Source: Fulvimarina pelagi HTCC2506 (GTDB lineage Bacteria; Pseudomonadota; Alphaproteobacteria; Rhizobiales; Rhizobiaceae). From it: a stretch of DNA of 64,000 bases. Shown piece after piece: positions 8,936-16,763 of this stretch. The notes beneath the pieces are model-generated. The model was not told the origin of the DNA and did not search any database. It worked only from the letters and a program-made list of their open reading frames with translations. The position numbers were made by a program, and so were the translations under genes. The DNA is taken from the NCBI RefSeq assembly GCF_000153705.1, contig NZ_DS022272.1, forward strand, positions 124,001-188,000, given 5' to 3'. Positions within the stretch are counted from its first letter, which is position 1. Each line of letters begins with the position of its first letter.

Positions 8936-9238
8936 TTATGGAAGAGACCGAATATCACGAGCGATATCTACTCGGACCTCATCCTTCAGAGCCGTATCGA
9001 AAACGAGATCGACCGGCCATCCGAGCGCTTCGCTCGCTTCCCTCCGAAGCCGCGCGATCACCGAGTAACTCATCGGCCGGGTCCTCGAGACGAGAATGTC
9101 GAGATCGCTGTTCGGCCTGAAGTCGCCTCTGGCGTCCGAGCCGAAGATACGTGGATCGGTCACTCCGTAGGCGGCGAGGACGTCAAGGAAAGCCTGCTTG
9201 TTGAGCCTCAAGGCCTCATGCGGGTTGGAAGCTTTCAT
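8936..9238 (-). CDS. Minimal nucleotidyltransferase (MNT/MntA-like)
   Basis: 100-residue minimal nucleotidyltransferase. The signature FGSDARGDFRPNSDLDILV carries the GS and DxD metal and nucleotide-binding residues, followed by a DLVFDTALKDEVR-type end. I prefer the ATG at 9238 because it gives the usual 20 or so residues before the motif; a TTG start at 9271 is possible. Such proteins usually pair with a HEPN (DUF86) toxin and AMPylate it. No HEPN gene is visible next to it: the gene upstream (9293-9742) is not HEPN-like by eye and downstream is a convergent DUF427 gene. It may be an orphan. Confidence 0.75.
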   Translation of the reverse strand: MKASNPHEALRLNKQAFLDVLAAYGVTDPRIFGSDARGDFRPNSDLDILVSRTRPMSYSVIARLRREASEALGWPVDLVFDTALKDEVRVDIARDIRSLP

Positions 9239-9292
9239 GCGAATGTCGTCGCAATGTCGCTCTTCCGCCAAACAGCGTCTCCCTTCGGACGG

Positions 9293-9742
9293 TCACTCCA
9301 CCCGACCGATCCCGAATTCCGGTTCGTCCGCGATCTCGATGATGGCCCGTGCCACTCCGTCCGGGAGATCGGCCGTCTTGCCTACTCGCCGTCTTCCTTC
9401 GCGCGCTTCGGCGACGTCGCCGGATACGAGACGAAGCGGTCGACGCAGGCCCCATGAAGCTCTTTTTCGGCGGTCGAATTCTTCCTGCGGCAGAGCGAAT
9501 GCAGTCTGGGCAGCGGCCTTCGCGGCTTCGTGCGTTTCTGCATCGATCCACACGGTTTCACCGAGGATGAACCATCCCGGCCGCTCGTCGAGCGGTCTCG
9601 AGACGACGAAACGACCTCTGGGCGTATCGCAGAACAGGACGCCGAGGGCCATACTGTCTTCGGTATCGTCACCGATGGCCCAGGCCAACGACGTCGCCGA
9701 TCGTTTGCCGCCCGCTCGCGCAGCCGGCGTGTCGTTTTCCAT
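9293..9742 (-). CDS. Hypothetical protein upstream of the nucleotidyltransferase
   Basis: 149-residue protein with no family I recognise. I chose the ATG at 9742 over a TTG at 9754. It is soluble, with a beta-rich first half (RGRFVVSRPL, GWFILGETVWID) and a charged, Arg-rich second half. The gap to the nucleotidyltransferase is short, so they are probably co-transcribed, and it is divergent from the hipBA pair. It could be an atypical partner of the nucleotidyltransferase, but nothing in the sequence proves that. Confidence 0.5.
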   Translation of the reverse strand: MENDTPAARAGGKRSATSLAWAIGDDTEDSMALGVLFCDTPRGRFVVSRPLDERPGWFILGETVWIDAETHEAAKAAAQTAFALPQEEFDRRKRASWGLRRPLRLVSGDVAEAREGRRRVGKTADLPDGVARAIIEIADEPEFGIGRVE

Positions 9743-9825
9743 TCCGGTCTTCAAGAAGAACTTCGTGCGTAATCGAGGTCACGACGTGGCGGCTTTGCAT
9801 GGTGAGAAGTCACCTCATCGCCGCC

Positions 9826-9838
9826 AATACCTGGTATT
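9826..9838. promoter_or_regulatory. Palindrome upstream of hipBA, candidate antitoxin operator
   Basis: AATACCTGGTATT is a perfect inverted repeat with a single central base, 54 bases before the antitoxin start. A further half-site GGTAT occurs near 9858-9862. HipB-type antitoxins repress their own operon by binding short palindromes in this position. The assignment is from position and symmetry only. Confidence 0.4.
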
Positions 9839-9891
9839 GATGTTTTGGTCAATCTAAGGTATCTGAAGTTCAAAAATTGATGGAAAGATCA

Positions 9892-10152
9892 ATGTCGCAG
9901 TTCGCAGGCATCCTCCGGACGATCTTCGCCGAGTCTGCCAGACGCGGTTGGACCGACGCCGAACTCGCTCGTCGAGCGAATATCACACCGGAAGCATTGT
10001 CCCGGCTTTCGAAGCAGGGAGGTGCACGTTTCGCGACATTGGAACGCCTAGCTTCCGCCGTCGGCTTCATGGTGAAGCTGGTGCCGGACGACGACTATCT
10101 GGAAAGGCTGACGAGCGGCAGCCTCCTCGACGGGGAAAGGCAGGAGCCGTGA
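9892..10152 (+). CDS. hipB: HipB-like XRE antitoxin/repressor
   Basis: 86-residue helix-turn-helix protein of the XRE/Cro type. The HTH spans roughly residues 20-60 (TDAELARRANITPEALSRL...). I prefer the ATG at 9892, preceded by GGAAAG, over the ATG at 9880. Its stop overlaps the GTG start of the HipA-like gene, the standard coupled toxin-antitoxin order with antitoxin first. It probably neutralises the kinase and represses the operon from the upstream palindrome. Confidence 0.75.
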   Translation: MSQFAGILRTIFAESARRGWTDAELARRANITPEALSRLSKQGGARFATLERLASAVGFMVKLVPDDDYLERLTSGSLLDGERQEP

Positions 10153-11552
10153 GCGACCGAAGTGCCGTAGTCTGGACCCGAGCGACGGGATCGCCTCGCC
10201 GCCTCGGTCTTCTTCTGCGATCGGACAAAGCCATCCGCTTCACCTATGACGAGGCTTCATCCGACCTTCCGGGTATCTCCCTCGTCCATGACACGACCAG
10301 GACTGCAGGACATACCCTGGAATTCCGGCCTACCGAGGAGAACCGGTTGCCACCGATGTTCCAGGCTCTGATCCCGCCTGCCGACAGCGCCAACCTGCAG
10401 CGGCGCATTCTCACGCATCTGATCGAGAAGTCCGGGGACAGGATCTCGAACCCTGCCGATCTCGAGTGGAGGATGCTCGTCCTCGCCGGAAGGAACGGGA
10501 TCGGACATCTGGACGTGTTCTCCAGCGACGAAGCGGCCGCGGGCTACTATGCAGAACAAGTCGATCCGGTCGTTTTCGACAACGAGGAACTAGCGGAACG
10601 TCCGCTCTGGAATCTTGTCATCAATGCCATATCACCGACCGCGGACCCGCTTACGATCGAGGAAGTAGCGGAACGCATAAAGGCGCAGCCATCCGTCGGA
10701 GGCATGATGCCGAAACTCCTGGCGAAGATCCGGCGGTCGAACGGACAGATCGTCGACGCGCTCGTCAAGATAGAACCCAGGGAATATCCTGGCATTCTCG
10801 CACTCGAGGATCTCGCCTACGAGATGCATTCGCGTATCGGCATCCCCATTCCTCGACGTCGCCTCTACGTCTCCGGCGACGGGGTGAGAATTCTGGCGAC
10901 CGAGCGTTTCGACAGACGCGACGGCCGACCCGTACCCATGGAAAGCGCCTTTACGGCCCTTTACTGCGCGACTGCCGGAAGGATCGGGCAGCGATGGTCG
11001 AACGAGGGTGCGTCTCCCAGCCTCGAGGACGTGACGAAGCTTATCGAGCATAGCATCACGGGCGTCTCGGCCGCCCCTGCTTCGGATATTCGGGAATTGT
11101 TCAGACGGACAGTGATGTCGCTTCTGACGGGAAACGGCGACAATCATCTCGAGAACCATGCCTTTCTCGGGTCACGAGGTTCGGCAGGCCTTTCCCCACT
11201 CTACGACCCTGCCCCGATGCGCGGCTATCACAGGCATCAGATGGTTTCGTCCCTGGCATTCGGCGGCATGGTGTTTAGGCAAGGAAGCATCCCGTCCGAC
11301 CTTGGGGAGGGGGTTCTTCGTTTTGCGGCGTCGATCGGCCTTCAGAAACGAGTAGCCCTCGGCGAAATAGAGAGGTGCCTCGAGGCGACGACCGATTTCG
11401 CCGTCATGGCGAGCAGGGTCGAAGACCGCGGTGTCGGTCCTGATCTGGTCGGCCGGATCGAGGGTATCCGCTATCGCATCGAACGCCTGGTTTCAGGACG
11501 CCGGAACATCCGCGCCAACCGCGTGTTCGAGCCGATCGGTCGGCGCTCTTGA
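10149..11552 (+). CDS. hipA: HipA-like serine/threonine kinase toxin
   Basis: 467 residues, the usual HipA size. The start is the GTG at 10149, overlapping the antitoxin stop; the longer open frame is not homologous. The Gly-rich loop region SVGGMMPKLLAKI lies near residue 183, and the catalytic/metal motif GNGDNHLENHAF near 327-337 supplies the Asp and Asn of HipA-type kinases, followed by LSPLYDPAP, the expected DFD-equivalent region. E. coli HipA phosphorylates glutamyl-tRNA synthetase and causes growth arrest; the substrate here is unknown. Both motifs look intact, so it is probably active. Confidence 0.8.
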   Translation: MSDRSAVVWTRATGSPRRLGLLLRSDKAIRFTYDEASSDLPGISLVHDTTRTAGHTLEFRPTEENRLPPMFQALIPPADSANLQRRILTHLIEKSGDRISNPADLEWRMLVLAGRNGIGHLDVFSSDEAAAGYYAEQVDPVVFDNEELAERPLWNLVINAISPTADPLTIEEVAERIKAQPSVGGMMPKLLAKIRRSNGQIVDALVKIEPREYPGILALEDLAYEMHSRIGIPIPRRRLYVSGDGVRILATERFDRRDGRPVPMESAFTALYCATAGRIGQRWSNEGASPSLEDVTKLIEHSITGVSAAPASDIRELFRRTVMSLLTGNGDNHLENHAFLGSRGSAGLSPLYDPAPMRGYHRHQMVSSLAFGGMVFRQGSIPSDLGEGVLRFAASIGLQKRVALGEIERCLEATTDFAVMASRVEDRGVGPDLVGRIEGIRYRIERLVSGRRNIRANRVFEPIGRRS

Positions 11553-11571
11553 GCGCGATCGTGGCGTCGAA

Positions 11572-12216
11572 CTACGGCTTGGGATCGGAGCCGAGCGCGT
11601 TCCGCAGGGCCGGAGTACGGGAATAGATATCCGCCACGGTGCACCGGAGGCCGAAATCGGCGAGAACGATCTCGTCTTCCGGAGCGTCGTGACGGGTCAC
11701 GGACCAGCCCTGCTCGGTCCTGCGAGCCACTTCGACGAGCAGTTCACTCTGATCGACCGTGATGATCGCCCTGCACGGCGGCAGGTTCCGATAGCCTTCC
11801 ATCTTGACATCGATCTTGGGTCGGTTCGTTCCGGTGAGGATCCTAAGGTCGCTCGGACTGACGACCTCGACCGCGAGAAGGCAATTTCCGGTCCTGCTCA
11901 ATCCCTCCAAAAGATCCGCTTCATCGAGGACCGCGACATCCGGAACGTAATTGCCGCCACCGACGATTCCTGCCTCCGACATGTCGATCATGACTTCGCG
12001 ACAGGCGATAAGGTCCAATCCCGAAGTCGATATCCCGTCATTGAGAAGCCGCTCGACGTTCGATGCGATGACGGAATGCGGTATGGTAGGTTGCGCCTGC
12101 ATGACGAAAAGTCCGCCGATCAGTTCCCATGCCTCTTCGTCGGGTCTGCTCGCGACGAAATCGTCGAACCCGGCAGATGCGGAGTGGACTGGCACGGATT
12201 GGGCAGGCAAACCCAT
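11572..12216 (-). CDS. Uma2/DUF820-family PD-(D/E)XK nuclease-fold protein
   Basis: 214-residue protein of the Uma2 family. The nuclease-fold core is recognisable as YVPDVAVLDEAD, then LAVEVVSPSD, then K...GYRNLPPCRAIITVDQ, supplying D, E-x-V and K positions. The ATG at 12216 has AAGGAG upstream. These proteins are common in accessory regions, often in many copies; their cellular role is not established. It faces the hipA gene with 19 bases between stops. Confidence 0.8.
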   Translation of the reverse strand: MGLPAQSVPVHSASAGFDDFVASRPDEEAWELIGGLFVMQAQPTIPHSVIASNVERLLNDGISTSGLDLIACREVMIDMSEAGIVGGGNYVPDVAVLDEADLLEGLSRTGNCLLAVEVVSPSDLRILTGTNRPKIDVKMEGYRNLPPCRAIITVDQSELLVEVARRTEQGWSVTRHDAPEDEIVLADFGLRCTVADIYSRTPALRNALGSDPKP

Positions 12217-12382
12217 CACCCGATCTCCTTCGATGAAGCGCTATCGCCCGGACCGTAGCATTGCGTCTATCCGATGGTCGAGAGCCCTACGCTCGATCCC
12301 TTCGTCCGATCCGCGAGGCTGGCGGCCACGGCGAGATCGAACCGACCCGTCAGACCGGGAAAAGGGCGAACCGCCCGCAAGG

Positions 12383-12439
12383 ATCTCGACGCTTCGATAA
12401 TCCGAATTATTATAAATTCGATTATCGAAGCGTCGAGAT
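12383..12439. repeat. Large perfect palindrome (20-bp arms, AT-rich centre)
   Basis: Arms 12383-12402 and 12420-12439 are exact inverted copies, separated by 17 bases that are themselves nearly symmetrical (GAATT...AATTC). The structure can extrude as a cruciform or form a long RNA hairpin. The right arm overlaps the ATG (12438) of the decayed ATPase gene. It could be an operator, a small transposon-related end or a protein-binding recombination site. It is not a normal terminator because no T-run follows. Confidence 0.85.
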
Positions 12440-13002
12440 GTTCTTCTTCGGTCGCAGCAGGGAACCGGACCTTCTGAAGCGGAAATTCTGGAATTCCCGG
12501 CCTTCGCTCGTGATCGCCTACGACCGGCAACGCATCGGCAAGACCCGGCTGCTCCGCGAGACTGCTTCGGTCTGCTCTTCCGTTTCCAAGGCGACACGAG
12601 TGTTCGAAGTCCTCGATCCGGAGCGGTTCAAGCTTTCGATATCCGCGTTGTCCAGTTCGTCTCCCATCCTCGACGGGAAGAAGGATCCGCGAGGCCCCGC
12701 TTCACCATCCTGCGGAACTTGCTCCAAGCGACTTTCCAGGCCCCGTCCCGGTGATCGACGAATTCCCTCATGTCGCTCGGAAGGATCGGGCTCTTCCATC
12801 GAAACTTCGTCGGTTCAGGGATTTCGGTCTGCTACGAAACTGGAGGCGTTCGCTCGTCATCGTTTGCTACCCAGAAGATAGGCGTCTTAACGTCCGGCAT
12901 TTGAAGCAAATGCACTCGATTTCCGATTCCACCCCTTACTGTCGCAGATTTCAATTTATGAGCCGGCCGCGTCCGACCGAGCCCTGTTTTGCAAGCATGT
13001 GA
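12438..13002 (+). pseudogene. Decayed AAA ATPase (archaeal-ATPase/DUF234-like) gene
   Basis: From the ATG at 12438 the frame begins FFFGRSREPDLLKRKFW...LVIAYDRQRIGKTRLLRE, matching the start of the prokaryotic AAA ATPases that open with FxGRExEL and a GRRRxGKTxL Walker A. The Walker A glycine is replaced (DRQRIGKT). Homology then leaves the frame; the Walker B part, VIDEFPHVARKDRALPSKL, appears in another frame at about 12750-12830 with RRSLVIVC after it. The gene is therefore frameshifted and non-functional. No intact copy is in the window. Confidence 0.6.
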
Positions 13003-13088
13003 AGGGATACGCGATTCCAGTCTTTGCGTCTGGCGAGACCAATGAAGTTGAGAACCGCTACGCGTTTTTCCTCTCGCTAGGCACATCA

Positions 13089-13604
13089 TCATGCTGGGAA
13101 CGCGTTCACTCTGATGACATTCCACAAAGCTCGATTTGATGTCCGGATCTCAGTAAGGGCCTGCTCAAACTCTTCGATCGCTCGGCGATCCAGCTTGCGA
13201 TAGCCGTCAAGCCGGATGCTGTCCTTCGATTCGGCAATTCGAAGATTGATCGTCATCTTCGGCAGGCTGTCGTCTCCGAAGGCATAGAGGCAGTGATTGT
13301 AGTGATTGCGGACCTTCTGACACTTCGTCAGGGTCTTCATGATGTCGAGGATTTCGTCGCGGCGCTCCGGCGTAAGCCTTCCCATTTTCGCCAGGCGCTC
13401 CACCAACGCGATCCTTGAGCGTGACGTGCCCAGAGTAAGAAAGATGAGAGTTGCCGTTTCCTTATCCGTTCCAACCATTCCCGCGATGAGGTGAACGAGC
13501 AGGCTTTCGGTGTTCGTCCAAGTGTAGTTTAACTCGCCGATCAGCTTCAGAAGCCGGTCGAAATCCGTGGAGGCATGGACTGGCTTCGTCGCAACGGTAC
13601 TCAA
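13089..13604 (-). CDS. Hypothetical protein co-transcribed with the LuxR regulator
   Basis: 171-residue, mostly helical soluble protein without a family I recognise. It starts with TTG at 13604, overlapping the regulator stop (TTGA); a strong GGAGGAG inside the regulator gene just upstream supports this start. The segment LTKCQKVRNHYNHCLY is a compact His/Arg/Cys-rich stretch that could be a ligand or catalytic site. The coupling suggests it acts with the regulator, perhaps as a modulator; this is inference. Confidence 0.6.
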   Translation of the reverse strand: MSTVATKPVHASTDFDRLLKLIGELNYTWTNTESLLVHLIAGMVGTDKETATLIFLTLGTSRSRIALVERLAKMGRLTPERRDEILDIMKTLTKCQKVRNHYNHCLYAFGDDSLPKMTINLRIAESKDSIRLDGYRKLDRRAIEEFEQALTEIRTSNRALWNVIRVNAFPA

Positions 13605-14407
13605 TTGGGCAACTCCTCCAATCGCCCCAATTGCCTCGAGCGCCGCGAGAATATAGCGGCTGCCTCCGTTCGGTTTGTAACGTGCAGTTTCCCCATCAGC
13701 TTATGCAGGTGAAGCTTCACCGTATGCTCGGTGATGCTCAATCGATTCGCTACAAGTTTGTTCGGCTTGCCCTGGGCGACGAGTTCTAGAACGCTCAACT
13801 CGCGAGGCGTTAAGGTGTCTAGACGCGATTCCTCACAGTGAGGATGTGTGCCCATTTCATTGTCGTCCACTTCTACGTGCAACGTCGGACCACGTTCGTC
13901 GGACATGGTCAGGAGATGACGGGCATACTGTGCCGGGAAGTACTCGTGACCCTCAAGCATGAATTGTATTGCCAGAAGCCATTGATCGAGCCTGATCTCC
14001 ATTGGAAGAAGACTGAAGCTCAAGGGAAGGCGATAGAGGCGCTCGAGCACGGTCCGGTCGGGCATGCGGTCGGTCAGAATTGCTACCGAAGCGTAAGGAA
14101 AGCCTGCGCACGCTTTTGCAAGTTTCTCCCTCGAGGGCGCCTGCATCCGCCCGTCCAGCATGACGAGCGTTTTAGCCTCTGAACGAGCGCTGAGTTCGAC
14201 AGGGTGGTCTGGCAAGATATCAAAATGGACAGCACCAAGATCTGCTACCAGGGTATGCCGATAGCAGTCTGGCAACATATTCTCTTTTTCCAAGAGAAAG
14301 CAGACCTTGTTTTCTATCTCGAGCGTCGAGGGATCATAGGGATCAGCGGTCTTTACCGCCGGATTTCCGAACAGTGGACGCATGGTTGTTTGGCCGTCCC
14401 AAGACAT
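13601..14407 (-). CDS. LuxR/NarL-family regulator with degenerate receiver domain
   Basis: 268-residue DNA-binding regulator. The C-terminal LuxR HTH is complete (about residues 198-255: LTPRELSVLELVAQGKPNKLVANRL...HTVKLHLHKLMGKL...). The N-terminal half resembles a receiver: LVMLD (D85) sits where the phosphoacceptor strand ends, AILTD at about 109-113, and a helix LLAIQFMLEGHEYF. But the conserved acidic pair is not evident and the conserved Lys position is P135/M136, so phosphorylation is doubtful. The start at 14407 has CTAGGAG upstream. It is divergent from the type I secretion locus and is its most likely regulator. Confidence 0.8.
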   Translation of the reverse strand: MSWDGQTTMRPLFGNPAVKTADPYDPSTLEIENKVCFLLEKENMLPDCYRHTLVADLGAVHFDILPDHPVELSARSEAKTLVMLDGRMQAPSREKLAKACAGFPYASVAILTDRMPDRTVLERLYRLPLSFSLLPMEIRLDQWLLAIQFMLEGHEYFPAQYARHLLTMSDERGPTLHVEVDDNEMGTHPHCEESRLDTLTPRELSVLELVAQGKPNKLVANRLSITEHTVKLHLHKLMGKLHVTNRTEAAAIFSRRSRQLGRLEELPN

Positions 14408-14934
14408 CGATTGCTCCTAGCTCTCGCTGCGCCCCGAACGTATCCTTTTGATACTAAACATAATCTTTTCGGTTACTAAACAGGCTATTGCCCATGCGTT
14501 AGTTTGGCAAGCTAGACGAACGATTAGTCGCATTTGAGTCTCTCGAGACTAGTCGAGATCCACCAGAACTTGAAGTGGGCTTTTCAAACGCTCTGCTGAA
14601 AGGCGGAGACGCCGTTTTCCTCAGGCTATCCGATGCTCTTGCAGACTAGCCGAATGTCTCATGCCCACAGCATCAGCTAGGTCTCATGGTCCTCAATCCA
14701 ATTTCTAGCTTACGCCAACCTTATCTCTAACGCAGAGTTAATTTTGCGGAAAGCGCATGTAGATGGGTGATTCTGACCATAGTACCCGCGTTGTCTGAGT
14801 ATAACATCTATTCGTATTCAATATTACTTTGAATACGATGGCATGGGCTTTTGGCTAACTCAACCGACGACCAGATGCCACGCGAAACGTTTACGCAAGG
14901 CGGTGTCGTCCTCAGCAGGGAAGAGGAACAGACT
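14408..14934. promoter_or_regulatory. Divergent regulatory region between LuxR gene and secretion locus
   Basis: A 527-base AT-richer region with no gene I can support. It holds a 9-base direct repeat TACTAAACA (14452-14460 and 14474-14482, 22 bases apart, same face of the helix) near the regulator start, a palindrome GACTAGTC (14547-14554), and a 10-bp inverted repeat at 14812-14838. A strong purine-rich ribosome site (AGGGAAGAGGA, 14918-14928) precedes the first secretion-locus gene. Confidence 0.5.
14812..14838. promoter_or_regulatory. Inverted repeat, candidate LuxR-type operator
   Basis: TCGTATTCAA (14812-14821) and its exact inverse (14829-14838) are separated by seven bases. It lies about 100 bases upstream of the start of the first secretion gene, the usual place for an activator site. 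The neighbouring LuxR-type regulator is the natural candidate to bind it; this is inferred from position and symmetry. Confidence 0.4.
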
Positions 14935-16596
14935 ATGTCTGGCAAGAACAACAACTATATCAATGTCCCGCATCATCGGGATGGCAAAGACAAGCACAAG
15001 GACGATCAGTCCCAACACCAGTCCCAATACGAAAAGCAGGGCCAGTCCCAGTACGAGTATCAGGGCCAGTATCAGGGTCAGTACTCTCATTCAGAGAACG
15101 GAAACTTAAACGGCAACCTGAACGGTAACCTCAACCTGAACGGGAACCTGAACGGGAACCTGAACGGCAACCTCAACAAGAACATCAACGAAAACACGAC
15201 GACGACGACAGTCGATGTCCTTGTCGATCTTGGGTTGACAGGCTTCGAACCCAGCGACGACGATTTTGCCGATCTCGACTTCGAGAAGGTCAAACTCGAC
15301 AACCTCATCATCAATCGAGATGGCGAGGTCGACTTTGATCCAGGTGACGACATCTCGATGTCAAATATCCTGAATAATGCACTGGACGGTGCTGGCAACG
15401 ACAATGCCTTCGTCTTCAGCCAGGATGCGCGCCTTGTCGACAACGACACGTTGAAGGACCCCAAAGTAACCAACGACGCCGAATTCAAGCAGAATGGCGA
15501 TGCCAACGGCGGAAAGGCGTACGCGTCCGAGGGCATCAGCGCCGGCGGCGCAGGTGCCAGGGGCGGTGACACCGGCAATGCCAACGGTGGCATGGGCTCA
15601 ACGAGTGGTGCAGCTCTCGGCGGCCTCGCTTTCACGCTGGGCGGAATCGGCGGCAACGCCATGGCGGATGACGTCAAGGGCGGCGACGGCGATGACGGTG
15701 GCGATGCCGGCGCCCTTTCGGCTGCGCTCGGTGCCGTAGCGGCGGGCAAAGCCGAAGGTGGCGACAACTATAAGAGCGATGGTGGCCAAGGCGGTGACGG
15801 CGGAAAGTCCAAAGCAGAGTCCGGTGATGCCGCCAAGACGGTAGGTGGTGATGGCGGCGACGCAATCGCCAAGGCTGCGACAGTTCCGGTCGCGGTCAGT
15901 GTTCCGATCTCTGATGCCGATGCGGATGGCGGATCAGCCGGCGGCGGTAAAGGGCATCACGGATACCCTCACCACAAGAAGGGCGACGGTGACGGAGACG
16001 GCGGCGACGCGGTCGCCGCAAACCTGACCGGTTCGCTGGCAGCGGCGTTCGGCGTCACCGGCGCAGGTGTCGACGATGGTGGCGATTCAGGCAACACCAA
16101 TGGTGGCGATACCGGGAATGCCAACTCCGGAGACGGCGGAGCCGGCGGTAACGGCGGAGACGTGAACGGCGGTGATGCCGGGCTGATCCAAGCTGCGTTC
16201 GGCAATGCCTTTTCGCTCAGCGGTGCGATCGGCGGTGCCGGCGGTGCCGGTGGTGCCGCATCCATCGATGATATCATCGGAGGTGCCGGCACTGGTGGCG
16301 CTGCGACTGGCGGTGCCGCAACATCCGGCGCGGGCGGTGCCGGTGGCATGGGCGGTATGTTGACCGGCGGCGCCGGCGGTGCTGGTGGTGCCGGCGGCAT
16401 GTGGGGCTCGAACAACGGTGACGACGGCTTCGTCGAGGGCATGTCACAGGCCTCGGCAGACGCGATCATCGACACTTCGGCCTTCAACCAGTCGATCGTG
16501 ATGGGCGCGAACATCCTCGGCAACACAGTCGATATGACCGTTGTCGGCGGAAACTACACGTCCAGCCTCACCGGCGAAGACGACTCGGCAGGCTGA
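14935..16596 (+). CDS. Low-complexity Q/N-rich and Gly-rich protein, likely type I secretion substrate
   Basis: 553 residues from the ATG at 14935, which follows the strong site at 14918-14928; a longer frame starts at 14851. The N-terminus is His/Lys/Asp-rich, then Gln/Tyr/Ser-rich (SQYEKQGQSQYEYQGQYQGQ), then a tandem NGNLNGNL array, then a more ordered acidic part (about 95-190). Residues 190-510 are Gly/Asp/Ala-rich with GGDGGD, GNANGG and GGAGGAGG units. The C-terminus (NQSIVMGANILGN...VVGGNYTSSL) shares the GGNY element with the next gene. There is no N-terminal signal peptide, as expected for type I export. It is probably a matrix or surface polymer; Q/N content suggests amyloid potential. 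True RTX nonapeptides are absent. Confidence 0.75.
   Translation: MSGKNNNYINVPHHRDGKDKHKDDQSQHQSQYEKQGQSQYEYQGQYQGQYSHSENGNLNGNLNGNLNLNGNLNGNLNGNLNKNINENTTTTTVDVLVDLGLTGFEPSDDDFADLDFEKVKLDNLIINRDGEVDFDPGDDISMSNILNNALDGAGNDNAFVFSQDARLVDNDTLKDPKVTNDAEFKQNGDANGGKAYASEGISAGGAGARGGDTGNANGGMGSTSGAALGGLAFTLGGIGGNAMADDVKGGDGDDGGDAGALSAALGAVAAGKAEGGDNYKSDGGQGGDGGKSKAESGDAAKTVGGDGGDAIAKAATVPVAVSVPISDADADGGSAGGGKGHHGYPHHKKGDGDGDGGDAVAANLTGSLAAAFGVTGAGVDDGGDSGNTNGGDTGNANSGDGGAGGNGGDVNGGDAGLIQAAFGNAFSLSGAIGGAGGAGGAASIDDIIGGAGTGGAATGGAATSGAGGAGGMGGMLTGGAGGAGGAGGMWGSNNGDDGFVEGMSQASADAIIDTSAFNQSIVMGANILGNTVDMTVVGGNYTSSLTGEDDSAG
15100..15183 (+). repeat. In-frame 12-bp tandem repeats encoding the N-G-N-L array
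   Basis: About seven imperfect copies of an AACGGNAACCTG-like unit run through the coding sequence and encode Asn-Gly-Asn-Leu, with one copy deleted to NLNLNGN. Copies differ mostly at third positions. Such arrays change copy number by slippage, so length variation between strains is likely. Confidence 0.8.
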
Positions 16597-16652
16597 TAGT
16601 TCGAGCAGATGGTCTGTAATCCCCGATAGACCAACCCGAACTGTTCGACACT

Positions 16653-16685
16653 GGCGGCGGACCGTCCCCCTCTCGGCCCGCCGCC
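16653..16685 (+). promoter_or_regulatory. GC-rich hairpin between the two substrate genes
   Basis: GGCGGCGG (16653-16660) pairs with CCGCCGCC (16678-16685) across a 17-base loop. No T-run follows, so it is not a standard terminator. It may protect the 3' end of the upstream message or give unequal expression of the two genes. Confidence 0.45.
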
Positions 16686-16763
16686 TGCAGCCTGACCGTA
16701 GACCGGACGAACCGGTTCATCGAGCCAGATCTCGATCGATAACCTGGCAGGTTGAGTGGCACC

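Noticed and set aside
8936-9742. Classical MNT-HEPN toxin-antitoxin pair
   Set aside because: The nucleotidyltransferase is clear, but no HEPN motif was found in the neighbour.
15100-15183. CRISPR-like array
   Set aside because: The 12-bp units are directly adjacent, in frame and protein-coding; there are no spacers and no cas genes.
14935-16596. RTX toxin or adhesin
   Set aside because: GGDGDD-like phrases occur, but there are no tandem GGxGxDxUx nonapeptides, and the Gly units are irregular.
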